NCBI GenBank assembly: GCA_029747015.1
Contig: JAKOGI010000053.1
Location: forward strand, 473,001 to 537,000
Reading direction: 5' to 3'
Source of the DNA: Carnegiea gigantea
Lineage: Eukaryota > Streptophyta > Magnoliopsida > Caryophyllales > Cactaceae
DNA length: 64,000 bases
Shown here piece after piece: positions 1-9,936 of this stretch. Position numbers and translations under genes: made by a program. The notes beneath the pieces are model-generated. The model was not told the origin of the DNA. It was given only the letters and a program-made list of their open reading frames with translations, and ran no database searches. Numbering within the stretch: the stretch's first letter is position 1; the number at the start of each line of letters is the position of its first letter.

Positions 1-989
1 AGGTGCTCAATTCCTATTGCCTAATTTTTGTAACTTAGGAAAGGGGCCACTAATTTTGTTGCTATAATTTAGCCTCTTTGTATCCAATTAGAGATGAACT
101 TGATTTGAGAATTAACTAGTGTTAAGGACCCCTGCAATGCATGACATATCTCATAAGTTTCTTAAATGTAGTAATTGTTTGTAGTTTGATAGTTAGAATA
201 TTACAATAATAATATATGAAAAGGAAGATAATCATACCTGTAAAAAATTGAATACTCACTTAGACTCTCATATACTAAAAATTGAAAAAAAATCTAGTAA
301 GTTTTCACATATTACAATACTAATGTGTTAAAGGTAACATGATCGTACCATTGTTAGTTATCAATATTAGCTTAGACTCTTGTACAATGAAATTGAAAGT
401 AAATTACTATCTCCCGGTAATAAATTCTAGGAATATTTTCTTTATATTAAGGATCTGTGATTGAGATTATATTGAATCTAGGATCACTAATGTTCCACAT
501 TTATGTTTATATTTATATTCAAATAGAACTAAATAAATATTAATGATGAAAATTAAATATGTTTCATTATTTCTTGAAAAATAAAAATTGTGTTGTTCAT
601 GGTAAATAAGATACGGAATGTCATAATATGTGTAGTCAATGTGTCTTTATTAATCGTCTAGCTTTGAAAGAAATTAAAAGACCAAATATGCACAATAGAT
701 GATCCCTAATCAGTGCATTTAGTTTATAATGTAATATATTATTTTTAGTAATGTTAGAAGTAGCTTTGGTAATAGTATAATATCTTATGATTATTGATCA
801 TTGCCCTTTTTCTGGAAAAGAAAATATTAGAAATTGTAATTAACTTAATAAAAGTAATTTTGAAAGAAAAGCCTCCCTTCATAATTGACTAACTTCTATG
901 TTTTCATAAAAATGTAAAAATTACTAATTACCTTAGAAATTTTGTGGGAATGACACTTGTCAAAATTTTAGGAGGTTTGTTTGGTCTTT
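1..989. other. A+T-rich stretch, no gene recognised
   Basis: I see no coding region, RNA gene or recognisable element here. The sequence is strongly A+T-rich with short A and T runs and no long open frame. It lies beyond the point where the neighbouring Athila element is cut off, so it may be flanking DNA or an older eroded repeat. Confidence 0.5.
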
Positions 990-990
990 A

Positions 991-1045
<55 letters not shown>

Positions 1046-1094
1046 TATACATACACATAGACATACACATAGACATATATATATATATATATAT
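990..1094. repeat. (AT)n-(AC)n-(AT)n compound microsatellite
   Basis: An AT run (about 990-1011) is followed by an AC run (about 1012-1040), an ATACACATAG-like patch and a second AT run ending near 1094. It sits exactly where the integrase reading frame of the neighbouring Athila element stops matching, so it marks the truncation point. Confidence 0.9.
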
Positions 1095-2030
1095 CGAGGA
1101 TATACTTGTGGCCCCTTGAAGATGGGAAGGGTCCCATAAAGTCGATGCCCCAAACATTGAAGATCTCAACTTTAAGGATAAAGTTAAGGGGCATCTCATT
1201 CTTCCTAGACAGATTTCTCATCCCCTGGCAGCGGTCGCTTGCACGGACATAGGCATGGATGTCCTTAAAGCGCGAGGGCCAGAAGAAGCGCACTTGCAGC
1301 ACCTTAGCAGCTGTCTTGGAGGTGCTAGCGTGTCCTCCATAAGGAGAGTCGTGGCAATGGGAGATTACACCTTGAACTTCCCCCTCAGGAAGGCATCTTC
1401 TGATAATCCCATCCTTGCACAACTTGTAAAGGAATGGTTCCTCCCAAAAATATGTCTTGACATCATGGAGGAATTTCTTTTTCTGGTGGCAGGATAGATC
1501 ATGGGGAAGGATTTTCGAAACCCGGTAGTTTGCATAGTCGGCAAACCATGGGGCGGGTCCTGACTCAATGCCCATGAGATGCTCGTTGGGAAAGGCATCA
1601 TCAATAGGGGTGTCCTGGCTCTCAACAACGAGCCTGGAAAGATGATTGGCCATGACATTCTCAGCCCTTGCCTTGTCTTTGATCTCCAGATCAAACTCCT
1701 GGAGTAGCAAAATCCATCTGATGAGGCGAGGTTTGGCATCCTTCTTCTCGAGGAGGTGCTTGAGGGTAGAGTGGTCCGTGTACACAATGACCTTGGAACA
1801 TAGCAGGTAGGGCCTGAATTTTTCCATTGCATACACGACCGCAAGCAGCTCCTTCTCAGTCGTGGTGTAGTTTTGCTGGGCCTCATCCAGCGTTCTACTG
1901 GCATAGTAGATCACCACTGGCTTCTTATCCTTCCTCTGCCCCAGAACTACCCCCACCGCATGGTCGCTGGCATCGCACATGATCTTAAATGGGAGATCCC
2001 AATCTGGTGGTTGTATGATGGGGCCAGAAA
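1095..2030 (-). pseudogene. Athila RNase H and N-terminal integrase (truncated)
   Basis: The frame opens near 1980 with the RNase H start [16 protein letters not shown] and contains [19 protein letters not shown] and [10 protein letters not shown], standard Ty3/gypsy RNase H blocks. It then runs into an integrase zinc-binding region ([10 protein letters not shown], later SDRCQGM) and the start of the catalytic core ([11 protein letters not shown]), which holds the first acidic residue. The usual CDRC pair reads SDRC, so one zinc ligand appears lost. The rest of the integrase core, with the other two acidic residues, is absent: the frame runs into AT/AC repeat. It is the 3' part of the pol gene of the element at 1095-7073. 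Confidence 0.88.
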
Positions 2031-3055
2031 TTAATACCTGCTTGATCCTGCAAAAAGCCTCATGGCACTCATCAGTAAAGACAAATGGGGCATCTTTAGT
2101 GAGCAGCTGAGTAAGAGGTTTGGCAATCTTAAAGAAATCCTTGATAAGCGGCGATAAAACCCCGCATGACCAAGGAAACTCCTTACCCCTTTTACCGAAG
2201 TAGGAGGGGGTAATCGCTCAATAACCTCGACCTTCGCTCTGTCCACCTCAATGCCCCTAGCAGAAATAACATGACCTAGTACTACCCCCTCCTGCATCAT
2301 AAAATGACATTTTTTCCAATTCAATACAGGTTGACTTCTTCACATCTATGGAGTACCTTGGTTAAGTTTTCCAAACAAACGGCGAAGGTACCTCCATAAA
2401 CGGAGAAGTCATCCATAAACACCTCCATGATGTTTTCGATAAGGTCGGAGAATATAGCGGTCATGCACCACTGGAAAGTGGCCGGGGCATTACACAATCC
2501 GAATGGCATCCTTCGATAAGCAAAGGTACCATACGGGCACGTGAAAGTCGTCTTTTCCTGGTCATCAGGATGGATAGGAATCTGAAAGAAACCGGAATAA
2601 CCATCCAGATAACAGAAAAAGGAATGCCTTGCCAACCTTTCCAGTATTTGGTCAATGAAAGGGAGGGGGAAATGATCTTTTCGGGTGGCTTGATTTAATC
2701 TACGGTAGTCAATGCACATGCGCCACCCAGTAACAGTCCTAGTAGAAATGAGCTCATCTCGCTCATTCTTTATGACAGTCATACCTCCCTTTTTGGGGAC
2801 TACCTGGACTGGACTCACCCACTCACTATCTGAGATAGGGTAGATGATCCAAGCATCAAGTAGTTTAAGAATCTCCTTTTTGACAACCTCTTGCATGTTT
2901 GGATTTAAACGGCGCTGAGGTTGTCGAGAGGGGCGGTGACTGTCATCAAGAAAAATGCGATGCATGCAGAACGTAGGACTGAGTCCCCGAATATCATCGA
3001 TACTATACCCGATGGCACCCCTATGCTTACGAAGCACATCTAACAGTTGTTCCAA
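2031..3055 (-). pseudogene. Athila reverse transcriptase (frameshifted)
   Basis: This encodes the reverse transcriptase that would copy the element RNA into DNA. Visible blocks are WRMCIDYRRLNQATRKDHFPLP, YLDGYSGFFQIPIHPDDQEK, FAYRRMPFGLCNAPATFQ and the catalytic box FMDDFSVYGG, with the two aspartates of FMDD encoded at 2408-2419. A frameshift near 2320-2325 separates the palm from the thumb/connection segment ([20 protein letters not shown], 2031-2324). A stop at the upstream edge (near 3053) separates it from the protease segment. Catalytic residues are intact but the frame is not. Confidence 0.9.
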
Positions 3056-3897
3056 CTATTGGCCATCCAGGTTAGCATTAACAATAACGGGAAATTGATG
3101 GGAAGAGTCTAGAAATTCATACCTGAGATGGGGAGGTAGAGGTTTTAATTCTACCTTCAGTGGATGCTCTTCTTCTTTCTTAGAGGTAGGCTCCTCTACA
3201 CTATGAATCTCTTCGCAGGACTGCCTAGACAAGTAGGCAGTAGACTCATTGAGGAGTCTGGCATACTCCTCCTTCTCACCCGAACCGGAGTTGGTAACGT
3301 GGCAACCAATCAACGCGGCCTCCAACGGGTCTTCTATAGACAGATGGGTCTTGCCCTCCTGGTTGAGGGCTTTCTCTAATATATCGACTCTGCAGCATGA
3401 GTCGCCTGAAGTGAGGGAAGCCATTACTTGTGGCAGGCTAAACTCCACCTTCTCATCCCCTACTTGAAGGGAAAGCTTGCCGTTCCTGACATCGATCATA
3501 GCTCCCGCGGTGGCTAGGAATGGTCGCCCCAAAATGATAGGAATGCGGGAGTTTTCCTCCATCTCCATAACCACAAAGTCGCAGGGAATGAAGAACTTTT
3601 CCACTTAGAGTGGAACATCTTCAAAAACACCAAGAGGGTACTTGACTGATCGATCAGCTAACTGTAGGGAGATGGTGGTGGGTTTTAACTCTCCCGCTTG
3701 TAGCTTCTTACAGATGGAGTACGGCATGAGGCTCACACTAGCCTCAAGGTCACATAGTGCTCTACTGATGGTAAGACCCCCGACAGAACAGGGGATGAAA
3801 AAGCTCCCTGGATCAGAAAGTTTAGGAGGGAGTTTGTTCTGAATGATCGCACTGCACTCCTCAGTGAGAGACACCGTGGCGTTCTCGAGTAACTCCC
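3056..3897 (-). pseudogene. Athila aspartic protease region, active-site glycine changed
   Basis: This region processes the Gag-Pol precursor in Ty3/gypsy elements. The active-site triad, normally D-(S/L)-G-A in Athila elements, reads CDLEASVSLMP at 3740-3751: the glycine is a glutamate. Downstream blocks LQLADRSVKYPLG and IPIILGRPFLATAGAMIDV fit the retropepsin fold, ILGRPFLAT being the C-terminal loop. A stop near 3602-3604 splits the domain, and a frameshift near 3890-3900 separates it from gag. The equivalent protease of the element at 57878-64000 keeps DLGA. Confidence 0.88.
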
Positions 3898-5562
3898 CTT
3901 ATTGGAGAGCAAATCCTTTAAGAACTTGGCATAGGAAGGCATGTCAGTAATGGCCTCCAAAAAGGGGATGTTGATATGAAACTTCTTTAGCATCTCAAGG
4001 AACTTGCCATACTTATGCTCCTCCTTAGCTTTTACTAGTCTTTGAGGATAAGGGACAGAAGGCTTGTAAGGCTTTACGTGAAAGGGGGTACTTTCTGGTG
4101 CATCCTCTTTGGGCTTCTCATTCTGGGCCCTCTCACTCATGGTCGCCCTGGTGTCATCATCCACATTGACAGCTCCCTCCCTTTCCTCCCTCATAGGCAT
4201 TGTGGGACCTTCTAACTCCCTGCCACTCCGCAGTGTAATAGCATTCATCTGACCTTTAGGATTGGTCTCAGGTTGACCTGGCAGATGTCCCTGGGGTCTA
4301 GACAAATGGTTCACTTACTGTGCAATTTGAGCGATTTGATTGTCCATCATCTTCTGGTGAGTAGCCATAGAGTCAAACTTGGAGTTCAACTGGTTGACCG
4401 ACTCACTAAGTACTTCATTGGTCTTCGTCTGAGTAGCTATAAAGCACTCCATGAGGCTCTCCAGATTGGACTTTGGTTGTTGGGGAGGTTGTTGAGGAGA
4501 TTGGGCATCAGGGGCCCTATATTGGAAACCGGGAGGTTGTGGTTGTGATTGGGAAGGATTAGGTGGCATGGGATTGTTGTTGCGGTAGGAGAAGTTTGGA
4601 TGATTTCTCCAACCGGGGTTGTAGGTGTTGGAGTAGGGGTTGTTTTGTGGGCGTTGGCCGTAAGTTTGCATTGCATTGGCATGCTCAACGCCTGGGAAAG
4701 TGGTTTGGCATTCAGTAGCAATGTGGCCCTGAATGCCACAGATGTCACAAAGTGCTCCAACCTCAAACATTGCACTAGATGGACCTCCTATTGAACTCCC
4801 TGAAGGAGTTCCAAGCCTGTCGAAACGTTGTGCCAAGGCATCGACCTTACTGGCTAACATGTCTACGGCGTCGACATCATACTTGCTACCACCTTTCTTT
4901 TGAGCGACCCGCTCATTAGACCAATGGTAGTTATTAGCAGCCATGTCCTCGAGTAAAGCCTTGGCCACTTCGATCGATTTTCCCATAAGTGCTCCCCCAG
5001 CTGCAGCATCAATGGACATCTTCAAAGTCTGATCCAGTCAATTGTAGAAAGTCTGAATAAGGAGCCAATCAGGGACTCCATGGTGGGGGCACTGGTGTTG
5101 AAGATCCTTGAACCGTTCCCACGCCTCATATAACGATTCGCTATGTAGTTGAGCGAATGAGGTGATGTCGGCTCTCAACTTGGCTGTCTTCCCTGGGGGA
5201 AAGTACTTGCTCAAGAAGGCCATGGAGAGGGCATCCCAAGTGGCGAAGGTGTTGGGCTCCTCATTCTGGAGCCAGTCCCTAGCTCTATCCCTTAAGGAGA
5301 ATGGGAAGAGCCTCAATCGAATGGCGTCGGTGGAGACCCCATTGAGTTTAACTGTGTCACACTTCGCAAGAAAATTGAGAAGGTGCATATTGGGATTCTC
5401 AGAGGCGTGTCCACCGAATTGGTCATGCTCCACCAAGGAGATAAGGGCTGGGCGCAACTCGAAGTTGTTGACCTCGATCGCAGGGTTCACTATAGAGGAA
5501 GTGATACCCAACGACTGAGGCATAGCATAGTCTCTCAAAACTCGGTTGTCTTGCGCTACCAT
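3898..5562 (-). pseudogene. Athila gag polyprotein (interrupted)
   Basis: This is the capsid/nucleocapsid protein. The Met codon at 5562 (MVAQDNRVLRDYAMPQ) is the likely start, although the frame is open back to 5727. The retrotransposon gag core follows: DRARDWLQNEEPNTFATWD, LSKYFPPGKTAKLRADI and YEAWERFKDLQHQCPHHG. A stop at 5038-5040 interrupts it and the same frame resumes with MSIDAAAGGALMGKS. A CCHC-type knuckle (CDICGIQGHIATEC) lies near 4710-4755, followed by a proline-, glutamine- and asparagine-rich stretch. A second stop lies at 4315-4317. The end (KFHINIPFLEAITDMPSYAKF) leads into the protease. Confidence 0.9.
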
Positions 5563-5809
5563 GGTAGATTCGGCTTGTTTCTTTCTGCGTGTGCCGCTTT
5601 GCTTGCAAGCAGTAGCTTCGATTTCAGGATTCAAGGGAAGCAAGTTGTGACTCCCCTGACTGCGCCTGTGCATACAAAGCCAAAAACTATACCAAGCGTA
5701 AGCAGGCTCAAGCAAGGGTAAAAACAAGCAGGGTGGTAAGAGAAGAAAAATAAAAGAGAGAGCCTAATCTCAAGTATAATAGTCGGTTCCGATGTTAAAA
5801 CGAACAAGC

Positions 5810-5827
5810 TCCTTGGCAACGGCGCCA
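5810..5827 (-). other. primer binding site, tRNA-Asp type (Athila 1)
   Basis: On the minus strand this reads TGGCGCCGTTGCCAAGGA, six bases beyond the LTR end. The TGGCGCCGTTGCC core matches the 3' end of plant tRNA-Asp, the usual primer of Athila elements. It fixes the strand of the element and the inner LTR edge. Confidence 0.85.
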
Positions 5828-5833
5828 AAAACT

Positions 5834-7073
5834 TGTTGAGTTAAAAATATACCGCAAGTGCACGGTGCCGGTTGTAGCCAGCAAAGGTAAGTACGGGTCG
5901 TATCCACGAGGAACTTGGTTTTAACCACCGAATCAACCTTTAACACTCAATCTAGGCTAAAGTCTAGTGAAGTGGGTTTACCTAATTCTAATTCTGTTAA
6001 ATCTAGATCAGTAATGATGAGGATCCTGGATTGGGGTTCACCACACTATGATGTCCATTGGAATATAAATTAGGTCATGTGAATCCGCCCGCAAGATAAC
6101 TGAAATGGCATGATTACCAGTTAAAAGCATCTACACCTTCTCTCAAAGGTCATTAGACTCATCAGGCTGCTCTAGTTATCTATTTTCATGAAACTAGAGT
6201 CGCAAGACCACAAGATTGTATAATCCTAATTCCCAATTGAAACCCTAACTATTTTTATGTGAAGAGATTCAATCGCTCACAAAGCCACTCTAAGTAAAGG
6301 ACCTAACTTTCGTTAATCTCCTAAACCCTAATTACGAACATGGATTTAACCCTCTCAGGCAATTCATCGAACACCAGGCATGCTGAGTGAGAGTTCAATT
6401 ATAATATGGGCATAAATTCACAAAAACCTAGGATAACAATCCTAATCATATCATAGGGGCTACACCCAATTCAAGATTAAGAAATTTAGCCACTAAACAT
6501 CATTCCAATCATAATCTCAATCAAAAACACAAACATGCCAAAAAGTATGAAACTTGAATTAAAACGTAAAAGAAAAGGTAGAAGAGTATACTCTGTATAA
6601 TCTGCAGTGACAATCTACTAAAAGCGTAAACCAAATTCGATCTCAGGCCTTGAATTCAATAACAACGAAAGATGAAACCTAGGAGTCCTAAAATCCCCTA
6701 TTTTCGAGGGAAAAAAAAAACTAGCTGAGGAAAAAAAAAACTCTCAATTACAACGCCGAAACACAATAAAACAACAGGGACTAAAGTGGCACGGGGACAC
6801 CGTGCCACTCCTCTGGTTCACCTTTTCTTCTTTCCGTGGGTGGAACACTCATGACGCCTGGCATGGGGCCACCGTGCTACCTACTTGTAGCTCAATATTG
6901 CCCTTTTTGCTCCCATTCGGCATGGCGTTGGCTTGTTTTCCTCATTTATTCAAATCAAACTCCTGTAAACACAAAAACACAACTTTTAGATAGATTTGAG
7001 GTAAAGCATGAGTAATCGACCCCTAAACTCTCGAAATTATACCAGAAACCGCCGAGATGAGAGGTAAAAATCA
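5834..7073 (-). repeat. 5' LTR of the truncated Athila element
   Basis: On the minus strand it starts TGATTTTTACC (at 7073) and ends CTCAACA (at 5834), about 1240 bp with TG...CA ends. Near the inner end it holds the GTGCACTTGCGG and pre-PBS AACAAGTTTTTG arrangement also seen in the second Athila LTR (57878-59304). The outer edge is inferred from the shared TGATTTTnAC start of both LTRs. No other copy of this LTR lies in the window. Short open frames inside it are not genes. Confidence 0.75.
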
Positions 7074-7106
7074 TGCCTAAAAGTGTGTAAGACAGAGGTT
7101 TATCAA

Positions 7107-8176
7107 GGTTTTCTAGGGGCAGATTTCTTGGTATTCTGTTTTGGAGTTCTTTTTCTTTTAGGTCTAAAATTTAGATAATCTTCATAGCCATATTGTCCTG
7201 GTTCTTTTACATCTCCACAGTAAAGAGTTACTTCTTTAATATATCTGCTTCTACTTTCTCATAAACAAAGTTCTATCATTTCTTTATTTATTAGAGTCTG
7301 AACTGCAGCTACTGATCTAAAAATAGACAGATGTTTTGCATACACTTCAAACTTATCTGAAAAGTATTTATTCCATGGATGAGGAAATTTATTTAATAAA
7401 AGTTGGATATAAGGCTCTTGATTTTCTATAGAATCATAAAGCTCATAGTAATATTTTTCAAACTCACAAAAGAAACTCTTATAGTTGCATAAGTTACAGG
7501 TTCTTAAATTGGTTAGTTTGTATAAAGCTTCTTTTTTCCCTTCTAGTCTGTTTAATTCTGGATTTTCAATAAATTCGTATCCTTGAAATTGTCCTAATAA
7601 ATATTTTTCAAAGGTCCAAACACCATGTTCAATGGAAGTTTCAAAATTTCTTTTTACATCAACCTATATTAAATTTCTTAGCGCTAGAGATATTCCACTA
7701 TACCAATTTAGCACATTTCCTTAAAGAGAGTAGATTATTAAATTGTAAATAGCATTAACATCTCTGTCTTCTGCGGTATAAGTTGGTTCTTGCATTAAAG
7801 ATAGTATTAGTGAACTTCTCCAAGTGTCTAAAACTGCTCTTTTATCAGTTACACAGTCTATATTTAAAAAATATCCCCATGCAAATACTGGCTCTAAAAG
7901 AAAAGAATTTTTTGGTTTAAATTCTTCATTGATAATATTCATTTTTCTTGGATGTTTTTTCTTATTTCGAAAGTTAGCTGTATGTTTATTCTTATAGATT
8001 AGATTGGTTTTAAAAGGATTAGAAGGTTCTCCAGTTTCATAATTGTTCGGATTGTTACTTCCTACACTTCCTGTGGGTGTTCCTGCTTGCATGTTTACTT
8101 GTTTTACTAGTTCTGTTAATTGGAGATTATCAAAGTCATTTAATAATTCTTCAATAGCTTTATCATAGTCTCCCAT
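7107..8176 (-). pseudogene. EPRV coat-protein N-terminal part, left arm
   Basis: The frame starts MGDYDKAIEELLNDFDNL at 8176 and stays open to 7721, longer than the same frame in the right arm. It includes NPNNYETGEPSNPF and a basic TANFRNKKKHPRKMN patch. After a stop near 7721 and a second one at 7664-7666 (shared with the right arm), coat-protein-like sequence continues to the arm end, ending in a basic Lys/Arg/Pro tail. The zinc-knuckle part is not included, since the arm stops upstream of it. Confidence 0.7.
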
Positions 8177-8421
8177 TATTGGCTACTATCTGCCTCTTCT
8201 TGTTTTTCTTTAGCTTTTAGTAAATGTCTTTCTTCTATAGTTTTTTGAATAACTTCTTCTTTTTCTTTTAAAATGTTATTTTGATATCTTTCAATATATT
8301 TAGCATCGTCACTGTTTGGATTGATTTTATCGGGTAGTTTAATCTCTATCGGAACATATTCTTTTTTTTGTTTGGGTTTTAACATTCTTTCAAAAGTTAG
8401 ATTTATAAGTTGTATTTGCAT
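8176..8421 (-). CDS. EPRV coiled-coil ORF, left arm
   Basis: An 81-codon frame from the first Met, rich in Lys, Glu and Gln (YIERYQNNILKEKEEVIQK). The same frame is open upstream to the TAA codons ending the 103-aa ORF, adding a heptad-like LENELKAVKVEIREINN stretch with no Met, so the true start may be non-AUG. Its size, coiled-coil character and place just before the coat protein recall caulimovirid virion-associated proteins, but that is inference from position only. Its stop overlaps the next start as TAATG, the arrangement expected for re-initiation on a polycistronic pararetroviral RNA. Confidence 0.6.
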   Translation of the reverse strand: MQIQLINLTFERMLKPKQKKEYVPIEIKLPDKINPNSDDAKYIERYQNNILKEKEEVIQKTIEERHLLKAKEKQEEADSSQ

Positions 8422-8511
8422 TACTAGTTGTTTAATAGAGTTGTTTATTTCTCTAATTTCAACTTTTACTGCTTTTAGTTCGTTTTCTAGTTACGGAAAG
8501 CTCGTTGTTTA

Positions 8512-8823
8512 TTAATCTTCATCATCAAACCAGAATTCCGTATCAAATTGATCTAAGTTGTTATCAATGTTGTTTTCTATATTCTCACAAATTTCTATAT
8601 AAGTTCTTCTTTCTTCTTCATAAATTAAAAGATCTAGTATATCTTCATTTAACCAGATTGTTTCTTTTGAGCTATTATTTTTTCTTAGTTGTTCAATTTT
8701 TTGTACATAAAATTTTTCTTTTTGTATTATTTCTTTTTTCGAAAAAGTTTTATACAAGTTAAGCACAGATTCACAGTTTCCTTGAGTCATTATTTTTAGT
8801 TTGGGAATTTTAGGTTTCTCCAT
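8512..8823 (-). CDS. EPRV small ORF (103 aa), left arm
   Basis: An intact 103-codon frame starting MEKPKIPKLKIMTQ and ending FWFDDED. It is acidic at the C-terminus and rich in Asn, Glu and Ile. I do not recognise a domain. It precedes the coiled-coil ORF in the same frame, separated by two TAA codons. The copy at 9253-9564 differs at seven residues, and the survival of both open frames may simply reflect short length and recent duplication. Confidence 0.6.
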   Translation of the reverse strand: MEKPKIPKLKIMTQGNCESVLNLYKTFSKKEIIQKEKFYVQKIEQLRKNNSSKETIWLNEDILDLLIYEEERRTYIEICENIENNIDNNLDQFDTEFWFDDED

Positions 8824-9018
8824 TCTGTTTAAAAATTTTTCTCAAATAAATATATGTTTATTAATCGGTTAATTATAATTATAATTTTTAATTCAAAAAT
8901 TAAACAGTTATTTCTGTTTTAACATAAATATTTAAGTAGTTGTAACATATCTGTGCCTCCATACATTCCTTCGTCAGGTTCTCGCACAAATTCAATTTCA
9001 TTTAAGCTTATAATTTTG

Positions 9019-9057
9019 GAAAACTTTGAGGGCTAAACAACAAAGCAATCTCTTTCA
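9019..9057. other. 39-bp spacer at the palindrome centre
   Basis: Unpaired bases between the arms, beginning GAAAACTTTGAGGGC. An AAGCTT sequence lies just inside each arm. The spacer has no visible counterpart elsewhere in the EPRV, so it may be filler DNA or a leftover of an asymmetric junction. Confidence 0.8.
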
Positions 9058-9252
9058 CAAAATTTTAAGCTTAAATGAAATTGAATTTGTGTGAGAACTT
9101 GACGAAGGAATGTATGGAGACACAGATATGTTACAACTACTTAAATATTTATGTCAAAACAGAAATGACTGTTTAATTTTTGAATTAAAAATTATAATTA
9201 TAATTAACCGACTAATAAACATATATTTATTTGGGAAAAATTTTTAAACAGA

Positions 9253-9564
9253 ATGGAGAAACCTGAAATTCCCAAACTAAAAATAATGACTCAAAGAAAC
9301 TGTGAATCTGTGCTTAACTTGTATAAAATTTTTTCGAAAAAAGAAATAATACAAAAAGAAAAATTTTATATACAAAAAATTGAACAACTAAGAAAAAATA
9401 ATAGCTCAAAAGAAACAATCTGGTTAAATGAAGATAGACTAGATCTTTTAATTTATGAAGAAGAAAGAAGAATTTATATAGAAATTTGTGAGAATATAGA
9501 AAACAACATTGATAACAACTTAGATCAATTTGATACGGAATTCTGGTTTAATGATGAAGATTAA
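9253..9564 (+). CDS. EPRV small ORF (103 aa), right arm
   Basis: Second copy of the 103-codon frame, intact, starting MEKPEIPKLKIMTQ. No domain recognised. It begins about 195 bases into the arm. The arm starts with the end of another frame (a NEIEFV...DEGMYGDTDMLQLL stretch at about 9070-9160), which may be the C-terminal end of the preceding viral ORF. Confidence 0.6.
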   Translation: MEKPEIPKLKIMTQRNCESVLNLYKIFSKKEIIQKEKFYIQKIEQLRKNNSSKETIWLNEDRLDLLIYEEERRIYIEICENIENNIDNNLDQFDTEFWFNDED

Positions 9565-9654
9565 TAAACAACGAGCTTTCCGCAACTAGAAAACGAACTA
9601 AAAGCAGTAAAAGGTGAAATTAGAGAAATAAATAACTCTATTAAACAACTAGTA

Positions 9655-9936
9655 ATGCAAATGCAACTTATAAATCTAACTTTTGAAAGAATGTTAAAAC
9701 CCAAACAAAAAAGAGAATATATTCCGATAGAGATTAAACTACCCGATAAAATCAACCCAAACAGTGACGATGCTAAATATATTGAAAGATATCAAAATAA
9801 CATTTTAAAAGAAAAAGAAGAAGTTATTCAAAAAACTATAGAAGAAAGACATTTACTAAAAGCTAAAGAAAAACAAGAAGAGGCAGAAAGTAGCCAACAA
9901 TGGGAGACTATAATAAAGCTATTGAAGAATTATTAA
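9655..9936 (+). pseudogene. EPRV coiled-coil ORF, right arm (stop lost)
   Basis: Equivalent of 8176-8421. Here the stop codon that overlapped the coat-protein start has changed (CAATAATGG to CAACAATGG), so the frame runs a further dozen codons (WETIIKLLKNY) before stopping at 9934-9936. The coat-protein Met at 9900 is kept in the other frame. Confidence 0.6.

Larger units (their letters stand above)
1095..7073 (-). mobile_element. Athila-type Ty3/gypsy retrotransposon, truncated
   Basis: In transcription order (descending coordinates) it holds a 5' LTR (7073-5834), a tRNA-Asp-type primer binding site, gag with a zinc knuckle, aspartic protease, reverse transcriptase, RNase H and the first part of integrase. 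This order is that of Ty3/gypsy elements, and the tRNA-Asp primer site with a GGCGCC core is typical of the Athila lineage. The remainder of integrase, any 3' ORF and the 3' LTR are missing to the left of the microsatellite at 990-1094. Several stops and frameshifts separate the domains, so the copy is dead. No target-site duplication can be tested because one end is lost. Confidence 0.9.
7107..9018 (-). repeat. left arm of EPRV inverted repeat
   Basis: This is an inverted copy of 9058-10970; paired coordinates sum to about 18077 throughout, so indels are few. Comparing the 103-aa ORF in both arms gives 7 amino-acid differences. Two nonsense codons are present in both arms (7664-7666 and 7259-7261 here). 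This arm keeps some features the right arm has lost: an overlapping stop/start at about 8176, an Arg codon where the right arm has a stop, and the correct A-run length in the coat-protein frame. Confidence 0.93.

Noticed and set aside
1255..1497. 80-codon plus-strand frame opposite the Athila pol gene
   Set aside because: It is antisense to RNase H/integrase coding DNA, with no motif or codon support.
9001..9070. CRISPR-like or bacterial inverted-repeat structure at the palindrome centre
   Set aside because: The symmetry is the junction of two 1.9-kb viral arms in a plant genome; there are no repeated short units with spacers.
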